From assembly GCA_031274075.1 (NCBI GenBank), contig JAISQQ010000195.1:1-10218 (forward strand): a stretch of DNA of 10,218 bases, given 5' to 3'. Each line of letters starts with the position of its first letter. Within the stretch, counting starts at the first letter, position 1. This document shows, piece after piece, positions 1-5,636 of the stretch. The stretch is from Accumulibacter sp. GTDB taxonomy: Bacteria > Pseudomonadota > Gammaproteobacteria > Burkholderiales > Rhodocyclaceae. Below the pieces are notes generated by a model that was given only the letters and a program-made list of their open reading frames with translations, made no database searches and was not told where the DNA came from. Position numbers and translations under genes: made by a program.

Positions 1-128
1 CCGGTGTAGCCGACGATGAACGCCGGTTCGACGTGGCTTGCCCCGCACGCGGCCAGGCTGTCCAGGATCTCCGGGAAAGCGTAGCCGTCGTACGGCGCGG
101 CGGAGATGGAAACGATGCGTTTTGTCAC
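1..128 (-). CDS. Sugar-phosphate isomerase/epimerase-like TIM-barrel protein, N-terminal fragment
   Basis: The gene runs off the left edge, so only about 42 residues are visible. The frame reads from a GTG start: (M)TKRIVSISAAPYDGYAFP, then EILDSLAACGASHVEPAFIV. A first beta strand (KRIVSISAA), then a helix (FPEILDSLAACGA) and a strand ending in a glutamate (HVEPAFIV) is the usual opening of AP-endonuclease-family-2/xylose-isomerase-like TIM barrels, in which that glutamate region lies near the metal site. It starts 47 bases after the stop of the TRAP large permease gene on the same strand, so it probably belongs to the same operon. A GGATCGGGG stretch lies about 9 bases before the GTG. The family call rests on fold-like pattern and context, and the substrate cannot be told. 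It is a different protein from the second isomerase-like gene in this operon. Confidence 0.6.
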   Translation of the reverse strand, partial: MTKRIVSISAAPYDGYAFPEILDSLAACGASHVEPAFIVGYT

Positions 129-175
129 TTCTTGAGTCCCCGATCCTGAGAATGAACTTTGCGGCTGGCCCGGTT

Positions 176-1468
176 TCAACCGACGCCGAAAAGGAGTTTT
201 GGCAGTATCTTCGAGAGCCAGGGAACGTAGGTGGTGATGAACAACACCGAGACGTTCATCACCATGAGCGGGATGATGTGCCGCGACATGCCGCCGATGC
301 TGGCCTTGCAGAGCTTCGCCGCGACGAACAGCGTGCCTCCGACCGGGGGCGTATACAGGGCGATGGACAGGTTCATCACCATGATCACGCCCATCAGGAT
401 CATGTCGATGTTCATTGCCTGGGCCATCGGCAGGAACAGGGGCGCGGTCAGCAGCATGGCCGGCAGCGGTTCGATGAAGATGCCCAGCAGCAGCAGCGCG
501 ATGTTGAGCATGAGCAGGAACTGCCAGGGCTGGCTGGCGACGGATTGAATCCACTCGGCGAGTTCGAAGGCGACCATTTCGGCGGTGAGCAGCCAGGACA
601 AGACGCCGGTCGCGCCGATCACCAGCAGCACCGAGGCGCTGGTCTGGAAAGCCTTGAGGATGATGGCCGGCAGGTCGCGCGCCTTGATGTCCTTGTACAG
701 GAACAGGGAAATCGCCAGGCCGTAGACCACGGCGATCGAGGCCGCCTCGGTGGGCGTAAACATCCCGCTCCAGATGCCGCCGACGATGATCACCGGCATC
801 AGCAGCGCCGGTCCCGCCTCCTTGGCGACGCGCCAGATTTCCCGCGGCGAGGCGCGCTCCGAACCGTTGTCGCAGCCGGTTTTCTTGCCGTAGCGAACGC
901 ATACGATGGATAGCGCGACGGCACAGATTATTCCGGGCACCACCCCCGACATGGAGAGAATGCGCATCGACACGCCCGAGACGAAGGCGAAGACCAGGAA
1001 GGGGATTGACAGCGGCATCAGCAGGGCCAGCGTTCCGGCAACCGAGAGCAGCGCCGCGGTGAAGTCCGGGTGGTAGCCCCTTTCCTTCATGGTCGGGGCG
1101 ACCAGCGAGCCGATGGCCGCGGTGTCGGCGATCGCCGATCCGGAGACGCCGCCGAACATCAGGCAGGAGACGATGGTCACCACCCCCATGCCGCCCGGCA
1201 TCCAGCCGAACAGGACGCGGGCCAGGGCGACGATGCGCTTGCCGACTCCGCCGCGAGCCAATAGTTCGCCAGCAAAGATGAACAGAGGCACGGCGATCAG
1301 GATGAACGGCTCGACACCCGCGATCAGGTTGAGGAACAGCGAATCGAACTGGTAGAAAAGATTCTTGAACTGGACGATGCCGACGGTCGTGGCGATCAGC
1401 GAAAAGTAGAGCGGCAATCCCGCCAGGGCGATGAGGAAGAAGATGCCGAAAATCTGGATGGTCAGCAT
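176..1468 (-). CDS. dctM: TRAP transporter large permease (DctM family)
   Basis: This is a 430-residue, very hydrophobic inner-membrane protein, the normal length for the ion-coupled large subunit of tripartite (TRAP) uptake systems. Family signatures are present in order: VPLFIFAGELL (60-70), PGGMG (91-95), FGGVSGSAIADTAAIG (105-120), GGIWSGMFTPTEAA (230-243), FIEPLPAMLLTAPLFLP (331-347) and YTPPVGGTLF (372-381). Roughly a dozen membrane segments are evident. The ATG overlaps the small-permease stop by one base (TAATG), which suggests translational coupling, and GGAG lies about 10 bases upstream. One oddity is that the segment after the first loop reads LALLMPLSIPFL (147-158), where many homologues have a PPS-type sequence. 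Substrate specificity comes mainly from the binding protein, so it cannot be read from this subunit. Confidence 0.95.
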   Translation of the reverse strand: MLTIQIFGIFFLIALAGLPLYFSLIATTVGIVQFKNLFYQFDSLFLNLIAGVEPFILIAVPLFIFAGELLARGGVGKRIVALARVLFGWMPGGMGVVTIVSCLMFGGVSGSAIADTAAIGSLVAPTMKERGYHPDFTAALLSVAGTLALLMPLSIPFLVFAFVSGVSMRILSMSGVVPGIICAVALSIVCVRYGKKTGCDNGSERASPREIWRVAKEAGPALLMPVIIVGGIWSGMFTPTEAASIAVVYGLAISLFLYKDIKARDLPAIILKAFQTSASVLLVIGATGVLSWLLTAEMVAFELAEWIQSVASQPWQFLLMLNIALLLLGIFIEPLPAMLLTAPLFLPMAQAMNIDMILMGVIMVMNLSIALYTPPVGGTLFVAAKLCKASIGGMSRHIIPLMVMNVSVLFITTYVPWLSKILPKLLFGVG

Positions 1469-2022
1469 TATTCATCCACTCCATAACGTTCTTCGCGCGA
1501 CTTGCCCTGAAGAATCTGGCAGAGGTCGTAGGCGATGAACACCATGCCGACGCCGCTGCCGATCGACAGCGGCATGTACTGCCATGCCATGGGTATGCCG
1601 AGCACGGTGAGGATGTTTCCCCAGTTGTTGTCGACGATGATCAGGCCGTTCCAGAACAGTATCCAGAGCACGGCGAGGCTGACCGATTGGACGATGAAGT
1701 CGGCAACGTGGCGTCGCCGGCCGCCCAGTTTGTCGATGAACTCGGTGATGGTCATGTGTCCGTTGCGGCGGATGATCGAGGCACCGCCGAGAAAGGACAC
1801 CCAGACCATCAGGAGCTCGCAGGCTTCCGTGGTCTGGGCTAGGTCATGGCCGGCCGCGTGGGCGCAGACGTTGAAGAAAACGAGCACGATCATGACCGTG
1901 GCGGCGGCGACCAAAGCCCAATCGATCACCCTCGCCAGCAAGTGAATCGGCAGCGCCTGTTTCGGTCCGCGCGGCAGTATCTCGCGCGCTTCCTCTTCGA
2001 CATTTCGCTCGGCAGTGGCCAC
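1468..2022 (-). CDS. dctQ: TRAP transporter small permease (DctQ family)
   Basis: This 184-residue membrane protein has about four hydrophobic segments (roughly 33-53, 69-86, 107-128 and 147-170), the usual DctQ topology. Family features include E69 followed by LLMVWVSFLGGAS (70-82) and RRNGHM (85-90), matching the conserved pattern of an acidic residue, W, FLG and an RxxxH-type loop. It partners the large permease to form the membrane complex that receives substrate from the periplasmic binding protein. The start is GTG at 2022, chosen because AGGAGG lies 7 bases upstream. The gene begins 27 bases after the binding-protein stop, and its last base is shared with the large-permease ATG. The N-terminal 25 residues are charged and presumably cytoplasmic. 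Confidence 0.93.
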   Translation of the reverse strand: MATAERNVEEEAREILPRGPKQALPIHLLARVIDWALVAAATVMIVLVFFNVCAHAAGHDLAQTTEACELLMVWVSFLGGASIIRRNGHMTITEFIDKLGGRRRHVADFIVQSVSLAVLWILFWNGLIIVDNNWGNILTVLGIPMAWQYMPLSIGSGVGMVFIAYDLCQILQGKSREERYGVDE

Positions 2023-2029
2023 GATCGTC

Positions 2030-2035
2030 CCTCCT
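2030..2035 (-). promoter_or_regulatory. Strong ribosome binding site for dctQ
   Basis: AGGAGG on the minus strand lies 7 bases before the GTG at 2022. It decides the non-ATG start of the small permease gene. Confidence 0.8.
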
Positions 2036-2049
2036 GACGCAGTTGATCC

Positions 2050-3057
2050 CTATTTCTTCGCGGGCAGCGCCTTGCGCACGGCTTCGGCGTCGGCCAGGAT
2101 GGAATCGACGTCGCCGCCCCATTTGGCCTTCGCTTTCTCGTAGGTCGGCTTGACGGCGTCACGGAAAGGCTGCGCGTCCGGGTTGTTTATCTTGGCGCCC
2201 TTGCCGGCCATTTCGACAAGCTGCTTTTCCTCGCCGGCCACGACTTCATTGCGGTTCCAGACGGCGGCTTCCTGCGCGGCCTTGGCGACCGCCTTCTGAT
2301 CCTCGGGGGAAAGCCTGGCCCAGGTTTTCTCCGAAACGGCCATCGGGATCGGGCTGTAGACATGGCGTGTGAGCGTCACGTGGGGCGCGACTTCGTAGAA
2401 TTTATTCGAATAGATGGTGTCGATCGGATTTTCCTGTCCGGCAACGGCGCCTTGCTGAATGGCCAGGTAAACTTCCGGCAGCGGCATGATCTGCACGCCG
2501 AAGCCAATATCCTCGAGCAGCCAGCGCATCATTTCGTTCGGGAAGGTGCGCAGCTTCTTGCCCTTGGCGTCGGCCGGGCTGTTCAGTGGATCTCTCGTGG
2601 TCATGCAGCGGAAACCGGACTCAAAGGTCGCGAGAAAGCGAAAGCCCTTTGCCGGCGCCTTGTCGAACTGGGCCTTCAGCCATTTCGATTCGTCGTAGAA
2701 CTTCCAGCCCTGTTCGTAGCTGTCGAACATGAACGGCAGCATCGTGAGGTTCAGCGTGTCCACGTGCGGCGCATAGGAGCCGGTCGCGGAGACGGTGAAG
2801 TCGATGCCGCCCGAGACCAATTGCTCGATATTCTTTGGATCGTTTCCAAGCTGGCTGCAGCAAAAGACATTGACCTTGTAGCGGTTGTTGGTGTACTCGG
2901 CGACTTTGTTGGCGAAGAACAGGGCACCGGCGTGGCGTCCCCCTTGTTGTTGATCCGTGTGGCTGAACTTGAGCACGGTCTGCGCCGAACCCGCGGGAGC
3001 GAAGGACAGCGCGGCGAGCGCGGCGGCGATACAGGCGAGTTGCTTTTGGGTGTTCAT
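2050..3057 (-). CDS. dctP: TRAP transporter periplasmic substrate-binding protein (DctP family)
   Basis: From the chosen ATG the protein is 335 residues, typical for DctP/SiaP-type binding proteins. It opens with a signal peptide (MNTQKQLACIAAALAALSFA) and a likely cleavage site after AGSA (22-25), before QTVLKFSH. Characteristic segments are SQLGND (68-73), FTVSATGSYAP (87-97), LPFMFDSYEQGWKFYD (107-122), GKKLRTFPNEMMRWL (166-180) and QQGAVAGQENPIDTIYSNKFYEV (201-223, split here). Arg150, Arg170 and Asn210 have the same 20/40 spacing as the carboxylate-contacting Arg127, Arg147 and Asn187 of SiaP, so a substrate with a carboxylate is likely. An ATG four codons upstream (3069) is possible, but GGAGGT sits at the right distance only for 3057. 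Cys66-Cys67 and Cys151 are unusual for this position. It is the first transporter gene, followed by both permeases. Confidence 0.95.
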   Translation of the reverse strand: MNTQKQLACIAAALAALSFAPAGSAQTVLKFSHTDQQQGGRHAGALFFANKVAEYTNNRYKVNVFCCSQLGNDPKNIEQLVSGGIDFTVSATGSYAPHVDTLNLTMLPFMFDSYEQGWKFYDESKWLKAQFDKAPAKGFRFLATFESGFRCMTTRDPLNSPADAKGKKLRTFPNEMMRWLLEDIGFGVQIMPLPEVYLAIQQGAVAGQENPIDTIYSNKFYEVAPHVTLTRHVYSPIPMAVSEKTWARLSPEDQKAVAKAAQEAAVWNRNEVVAGEEKQLVEMAGKGAKINNPDAQPFRDAVKPTYEKAKAKWGGDVDSILADAEAVRKALPAKK

Positions 3058-3061
3058 AACG

Positions 3062-3067
3062 ACCTCC
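3062..3067 (-). promoter_or_regulatory. Ribosome binding site that fixes the dctP start
   Basis: GGAGGT on the minus strand ends 4 bases before the ATG at 3057. The alternative upstream ATG (3069-3067) overlaps this motif at base 3067 and has no comparable site of its own, so the shorter protein is preferred. Confidence 0.7.
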
Positions 3068-3136
3068 ATGATTGGTTTCTTGGTTTGCGGCTACATCAAA
3101 CGAACGACAAGTACAAATGGATCCAGCGCGAGTTTG

Positions 3137-3159
3137 AAGACGACTTCGTCAAGACGACT
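3137..3159. repeat. Short direct repeat with embedded palindrome in the isomerase-dctP gap
   Basis: AAGACGACT occurs at 3137-3145 and again at 3151-3159, a period of 14 bases. Within it GACGA-CT-TCGTC (3139-3150) is a small inverted repeat. The site lies in the 115-base gap between the isomerase stop and the binding-protein start, just after the isomerase stop codon in the direction of transcription. It could be an intercistronic hairpin, a protein site or chance. There is no T-run to make it a classical terminator. Confidence 0.3.
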
Positions 3160-3172
3160 GCGCATGGGTCCG

Positions 3173-4132
3173 CTACACGCGGTAAATCTCTTTCGTGACC
3201 AGGGAAATCAGTTCGTTGTGGTTTTCCTCGCGCATCAAGCGCCGATACCTGGCGGCGTCGAGCGTGTTGACTAAGTTCCAGATGCCGAGGCTGACTTCTG
3301 CGTGGCGTTCGAAGAAATCGACGATGTCGCAGGTGCGGGGAGAGGCGTCGGTGGTGAAATATTTCTCGTAGCCGTATTCCTTGGCCCAGAACAGCAATTC
3401 CACGTAATTGAGAAAATGACGGCTGCCTCCAATCAGGTCCCAGTCGGCCCGGGCGTCGTTGTCATTGGTATGGATATAGACGTCGAAGCCGGTTTCCTTG
3501 ACCGTGGCGAACATTTGCGCGGGGTTCTCCTGGCTCAGGATCGAGTGCCCGATATCGAGTGTGATGCCGGTGTTCTTGCTGCCGATTTCCTTCAGCAGCA
3601 AGAGTGCCTTGGAGGTGTTGTCGAGATGGCAATGAACGCGCACCTCCGAGTATTTCGGTTCCAGGAAGAGGGGGACTTCCGGCAGGTAGTCGGCGGCTTC
3701 GCCGATGGTCTCGACCATGTATTTCCACGCCGCCTGGTAATCGACCTGGAAAAGCGTGTCGTAGCCGTCGGAAAGCGGACAACAGGTGACCAGCGGCGCT
3801 CCGACGGCCTTGGCAAAATCCTTGGCCCCCTTGATGAGGGCAACGGCCTCCTCCCGGATTTGCCTGATCGGACGGGAAAGACTGCCGGCGACGAACTGGG
3901 GATCCTTTTTGACGTTGACGTTGATGGCGGCCCAGTTCAGTTCCAGTTCACGCATCATCGCCGTGGTCTCTTCAGGCGTCGAGGTTTCGTGCGGAAAGAC
4001 CATTTCCACACCATCGAAGCCCTTGATCCGGCGTACCATCTGTAGTTTCTCGTAGGTACTCTTGGCGGTGTGGTACTCACAGAATCGATCTTGTGTCTTG
4101 CCAAGAAAGCCGATGATTACGCTTTGTTTCAT
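3173..4132 (-). CDS. Sugar-phosphate isomerase/epimerase family TIM-barrel enzyme
   Basis: From the ATG at 4132 the protein is 319 residues, normal for xylose-isomerase-like TIM barrels (the AP endonuclease 2 superfamily). Candidate metal-site and catalytic residues fall at strand ends in the usual order: E43 (FDGVEMVFPHE), E158 (PLFLEPK), D193 and H196 (ITLDIGHS), H221 (DVYIHTNDND) and D262 (YFTTDASP). Such enzymes isomerise or epimerise sugars, sugar acids or keto-sugars in the cytoplasm, usually with a divalent metal. The exact reaction cannot be told. An in-frame upstream ATG at 4267 would add 45 residues, but that stretch overlaps the promoter and lacks barrel-like sequence. The ATG at 4132 has GAGG 8 bases upstream. 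This is the first gene of the transporter operon, which implies that it acts on the imported compound. No signal peptide is seen. Confidence 0.85.
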   Translation of the reverse strand: MKQSVIIGFLGKTQDRFCEYHTAKSTYEKLQMVRRIKGFDGVEMVFPHETSTPEETTAMMRELELNWAAINVNVKKDPQFVAGSLSRPIRQIREEAVALIKGAKDFAKAVGAPLVTCCPLSDGYDTLFQVDYQAAWKYMVETIGEAADYLPEVPLFLEPKYSEVRVHCHLDNTSKALLLLKEIGSKNTGITLDIGHSILSQENPAQMFATVKETGFDVYIHTNDNDARADWDLIGGSRHFLNYVELLFWAKEYGYEKYFTTDASPRTCDIVDFFERHAEVSLGIWNLVNTLDAARYRRLMREENHNELISLVTKEIYRV

Positions 4133-4235
4133 GTCCTGATCCTCGTCATTTCCATGCCTGAAATGTGTGCGAAGCGGTCGTTCGACCACTATCGCCAGGT
4201 GATTTCCGGGAACAGCGTCGAAGTCATCTATGAAT

Positions 4236-4264
4236 ACATTAACGTACCCATTGTCGAATGTCAA
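4236..4264 (-). promoter_or_regulatory. Candidate sigma70 promoter of the isomerase-TRAP operon
   Basis: On the minus strand a perfect TTGACA (4264-4259) is followed after exactly 17 bases by TAATGT (4241-4236), a weak -10 matching three of six consensus positions. Transcription would start near 4229, giving a leader of just under 100 bases before the isomerase ATG. The -35 is fully contained in an inverted repeat and an upstream palindrome flanks it, so the promoter is probably regulated by the divergent GntR-type protein. Confidence 0.5.
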
Positions 4265-4271
4265 CACATTC
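4256..4271. promoter_or_regulatory. Candidate operator: inverted repeat over the -35 box
   Basis: GAATGT-CAAC-ACATTC is a perfect inverted repeat with 6-base arms and a 4-base centre. It covers the whole TTGACA -35 element of the leftward promoter, so a protein bound here would block RNA polymerase. The natural candidate is the FCD/GntR regulator encoded just to the right. Binding is inferred, not shown. Confidence 0.45.
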
Positions 4272-4275
4272 AGTA

Positions 4276-4285
4276 ACGTATACGT
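4276..4285. promoter_or_regulatory. Candidate GntR/FadR-type operator palindrome
   Basis: ACGTATACGT is a perfect 10-base palindrome with a GTATAC core. FadR-subfamily GntR regulators typically bind short palindromes with GT and AC half-sites around an AT centre, and this fits. It lies 12 bases upstream of the TTGACA box of the operon promoter, in the gap shared with the regulator gene. Confidence 0.5.
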
Positions 4286-4428
4286 CAGATTTTTGCATGA
4301 CGGGTCAAGCGTAAGGCGCGATGATTCGTATTTTCGCCAAGGGGCTGATTCGCCGTCGTCCAGCGAGGATCGGCGTATTCACCAACGCCTTGTCGGGATT
4401 GTTGTAACATATGGTTTGTCCATTGTTT

Positions 4429-4434
4429 TATAAC
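4429..4434 (+). promoter_or_regulatory. Possible -10 element for the GntR-type regulator gene
   Basis: TATAAC (4429-4434) lies about 40 bases before the chosen ATG in an AT-richer stretch. No good -35 sits at 16-18 bases; TTGTAA at 4402-4407 would need a 21-base spacer. The element overlaps the third copy of the heptamer TAACGTA (4431-4437), so the regulator may control its own promoter. Weak call. Confidence 0.3.
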
Positions 4435-4475
4435 GTATTTTTGTGCGGACACTTACTTTTGCAAAGAGCGCTGCC

Positions 4476-5177
4476 ATGAAATCCGACGCGAAACGCCGGC
4501 ATTCGCGCAAACCAACGACACTGGTTGACCGCGTTTACCAGGAGATTCAAAACAAGATATTGAACAACGTCCTGGGAGCGGGGTATCAGGCTTTGGAACA
4601 GGAGTTGGCCGAGGAGATGGGCATCAGCCGGACGCCGGTCAGGGAGGCGCTCATCCGCCTGCAGCGCGACGGGCTGGTCGAGGTCGTGCCGCGTCACGGC
4701 ATGCGCGTGCTGCCGATCTCGCTGACCGACATCCAGGAAATCCACGAGATTCTCACCAGCCTCGAAGGATTGGCGGTGGGCTTGGCCGCAGCTCGGCGGC
4801 TTTCGCCCAAGGAACTCGACCTGCTCGATCGCTCGACGAAGAAGATGGATGAAGCACACGAAAAATCCGATCTCAAGGCTTGGGCACAGGCCGACGAGGA
4901 TTTTCACTGCAATCTCATAGAACTGTCGGGGAATCGCATTCTCGTCGAGGTTGCCGACAATTTCTGGAATCGGGCCAAGCGCGCGAGGCTGACCATGCTG
5001 TCCTTGCGCCAAAGCAGTACCGTGGAGTCGATCCAGGAACACGTGCGCCTGATCGAAGCGATTCGCAACGGCGAATCCGCCAAGGCACGCGAGATCCTGG
5101 AATATCACCGCAAAAGAGGCATAACGAATCTCAAGAAATTGATGGAAGAACGACGCGACAGCATCTTGCCGCTCTGA
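4476..5177 (+). CDS. GntR-family transcriptional regulator, FadR/FCD subfamily
   Basis: This 233-residue DNA-binding protein has an N-terminal winged helix (about 15-80): LVDRVYQEIQNKIL, then LEQELAEEMGISRTPVREAL (40-59), which holds the recognition helix, then RLQRDGLVEVVPRHGMRV, the wing. Residues 90-225 form the all-helical FCD ligand domain. Its probable metal-binding quartet is D140 and H144 (ADEDFH), H189 (QEHVRLIEAI) and H211 (EYHRKR). FCD regulators commonly sense small carboxylates or sugar acids, which agrees with the transporter beside it. The ATG at 4476 is chosen because AAGAG lies 7 bases upstream; an in-frame GTG at 4443 would add 11 residues but has no binding site and falls on the likely transcription start. 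It is divergent from the TRAP operon and is its probable repressor. Confidence 0.92.
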   Translation: MKSDAKRRHSRKPTTLVDRVYQEIQNKILNNVLGAGYQALEQELAEEMGISRTPVREALIRLQRDGLVEVVPRHGMRVLPISLTDIQEIHEILTSLEGLAVGLAAARRLSPKELDLLDRSTKKMDEAHEKSDLKAWAQADEDFHCNLIELSGNRILVEVADNFWNRAKRARLTMLSLRQSSTVESIQEHVRLIEAIRNGESAKAREILEYHRKRGITNLKKLMEERRDSILPL

Positions 5178-5236
5178 TTCCGCTTCATCGGTCCGGCTTC
5201 ACCAACGATCGGCGATGGAAGCTGTTTGCGATCTTT

Positions 5237-5320
5237 CCTGGGAGCGCGGGGCTTCCGCCCCGCAACAGCGGTAGTGCCACTCCTCCGGCCATTGCGGGGC
5301 AGAAGCCCCGCGCTCCCAGG
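5237..5320. repeat. Palindromic element 1 (REP/MITE-like), 84 bases
   Basis: The first 18 bases (5237-5254, beginning CCTGGGAGCGCGGGG) are perfectly complementary to the last 18 (5303-5320), and pairing continues inward to give 29-base arms (5237-5265 and 5292-5320) with a single mismatch. Each arm is itself a small hairpin: GCGGGGC-TTCC-GCCCCGC on the left and GCGGGGC-AGAA-GCCCCGC on the right, so the element is a pair of inverted REP-like units. It starts 60 bases past the regulator stop and could end or stabilise that transcript, though no T-run follows. No coding capacity is credible. I recall similar GCGGGGC-rich palindromes as dispersed repeats in beta-proteobacteria. Confidence 0.8.
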
Positions 5321-5373
5321 TTTACGCACCGAGCCGGCGAACAGGGGGCGATGAGTTACCGGGGCGCCGGTCT

Positions 5374-5598
5374 TGGCCCGTTTGGGCGTGGGCGCAAAAT
5401 CGTCGCAAAACCGTAGAGCGGAAAAGCGCAGCGCCTCCCGCCGGTTCCCTTCCCGACGCAACGCGCCGCACGACTCAAAGGCCGTTGAATAATGAGCGGC
5501 GGCTGTGCCGCCGGAAAGAACGACCGGCGGGAGGCGCTGCGCTTTCCCGCCCTACGGGTGCGCCAACGGTTTGGCGCCAACACCCAGGCGGGCCGAAG
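5374..5598. repeat. Palindromic element 2 (MITE-like), long inverted repeat
   Basis: Arms 5411-5445 and 5523-5557 are 35 bases each and match at 33 positions as inverted copies, including an unbroken 23-base core containing GCGCAGCGCCTCCCGCC. The similarity continues outward imperfectly for about 35-40 bases on each side (GGCCCG...TGGG motifs near 5377 and 5594), making a terminal inverted repeat of roughly 75 bases around a central section of 77 bases. Within the centre CGGCGGC-TGT-GCCGCCG (5497-5513) is another hairpin. It encodes no transposase, so if mobile it would depend on an enzyme elsewhere. Open frames through it in several directions are products of high GC and are not genes. Confidence 0.75.
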
Positions 5599-5612
5599 CC
5601 CCGCGCCCCAGG
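5596..5612. repeat. Solo arm of palindromic element 1
   Basis: AAGCCCCGCGCCCCAGG matches the right arm of element 1 (AAGCCCCGCGCTCCCAGG, 5303-5320) apart from one missing or changed base. It is the inverse of the left arm at 5237. Elements 1 and 2 may therefore form one compound unit bounded by these outer arms. It lies 25 bases beyond the end of the CCA-enzyme gene. Confidence 0.55.
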
Positions 5613-5636
5613 AAAATCACCACGATGCAAACTTCG

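Noticed and set aside
38..913. Rightward open frame of 291 codons opposite the TRAP large permease
   Set aside because: The product is a His/Asp/Arg/Gln-rich string typical of the antisense of a hydrophobic GC-rich gene; the minus-strand frame has clear family motifs.
2362..3198. Rightward open frame of 278 codons opposite dctP
   Set aside because: It is the complement of a well-supported binding protein and has no recognisable domain.
4133..4267. 45-residue N-terminal extension of the isomerase from an upstream ATG
   Set aside because: It would read through the candidate promoter -10, -35 and operator and shows no barrel-like sequence; the ATG at 4132 has a better ribosome binding site.
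4443..4475. GTG start giving the GntR regulator 11 extra residues
   Set aside because: There is no ribosome binding site upstream, and it falls almost at the predicted transcription start.
5237..5320. Element 1 as an intrinsic terminator for the regulator gene
   Set aside because: The stem is strong, but no T-run follows on either strand; the near-perfect long arms fit a dispersed repeat better.
4880..5461. Open frames across the repeat block on both strands (for example RREALRF- and QKPRAPR-like peptides)
   Set aside because: These peptides are translations of the palindromic repeats themselves and appear on both strands, as expected of repeats and not genes.
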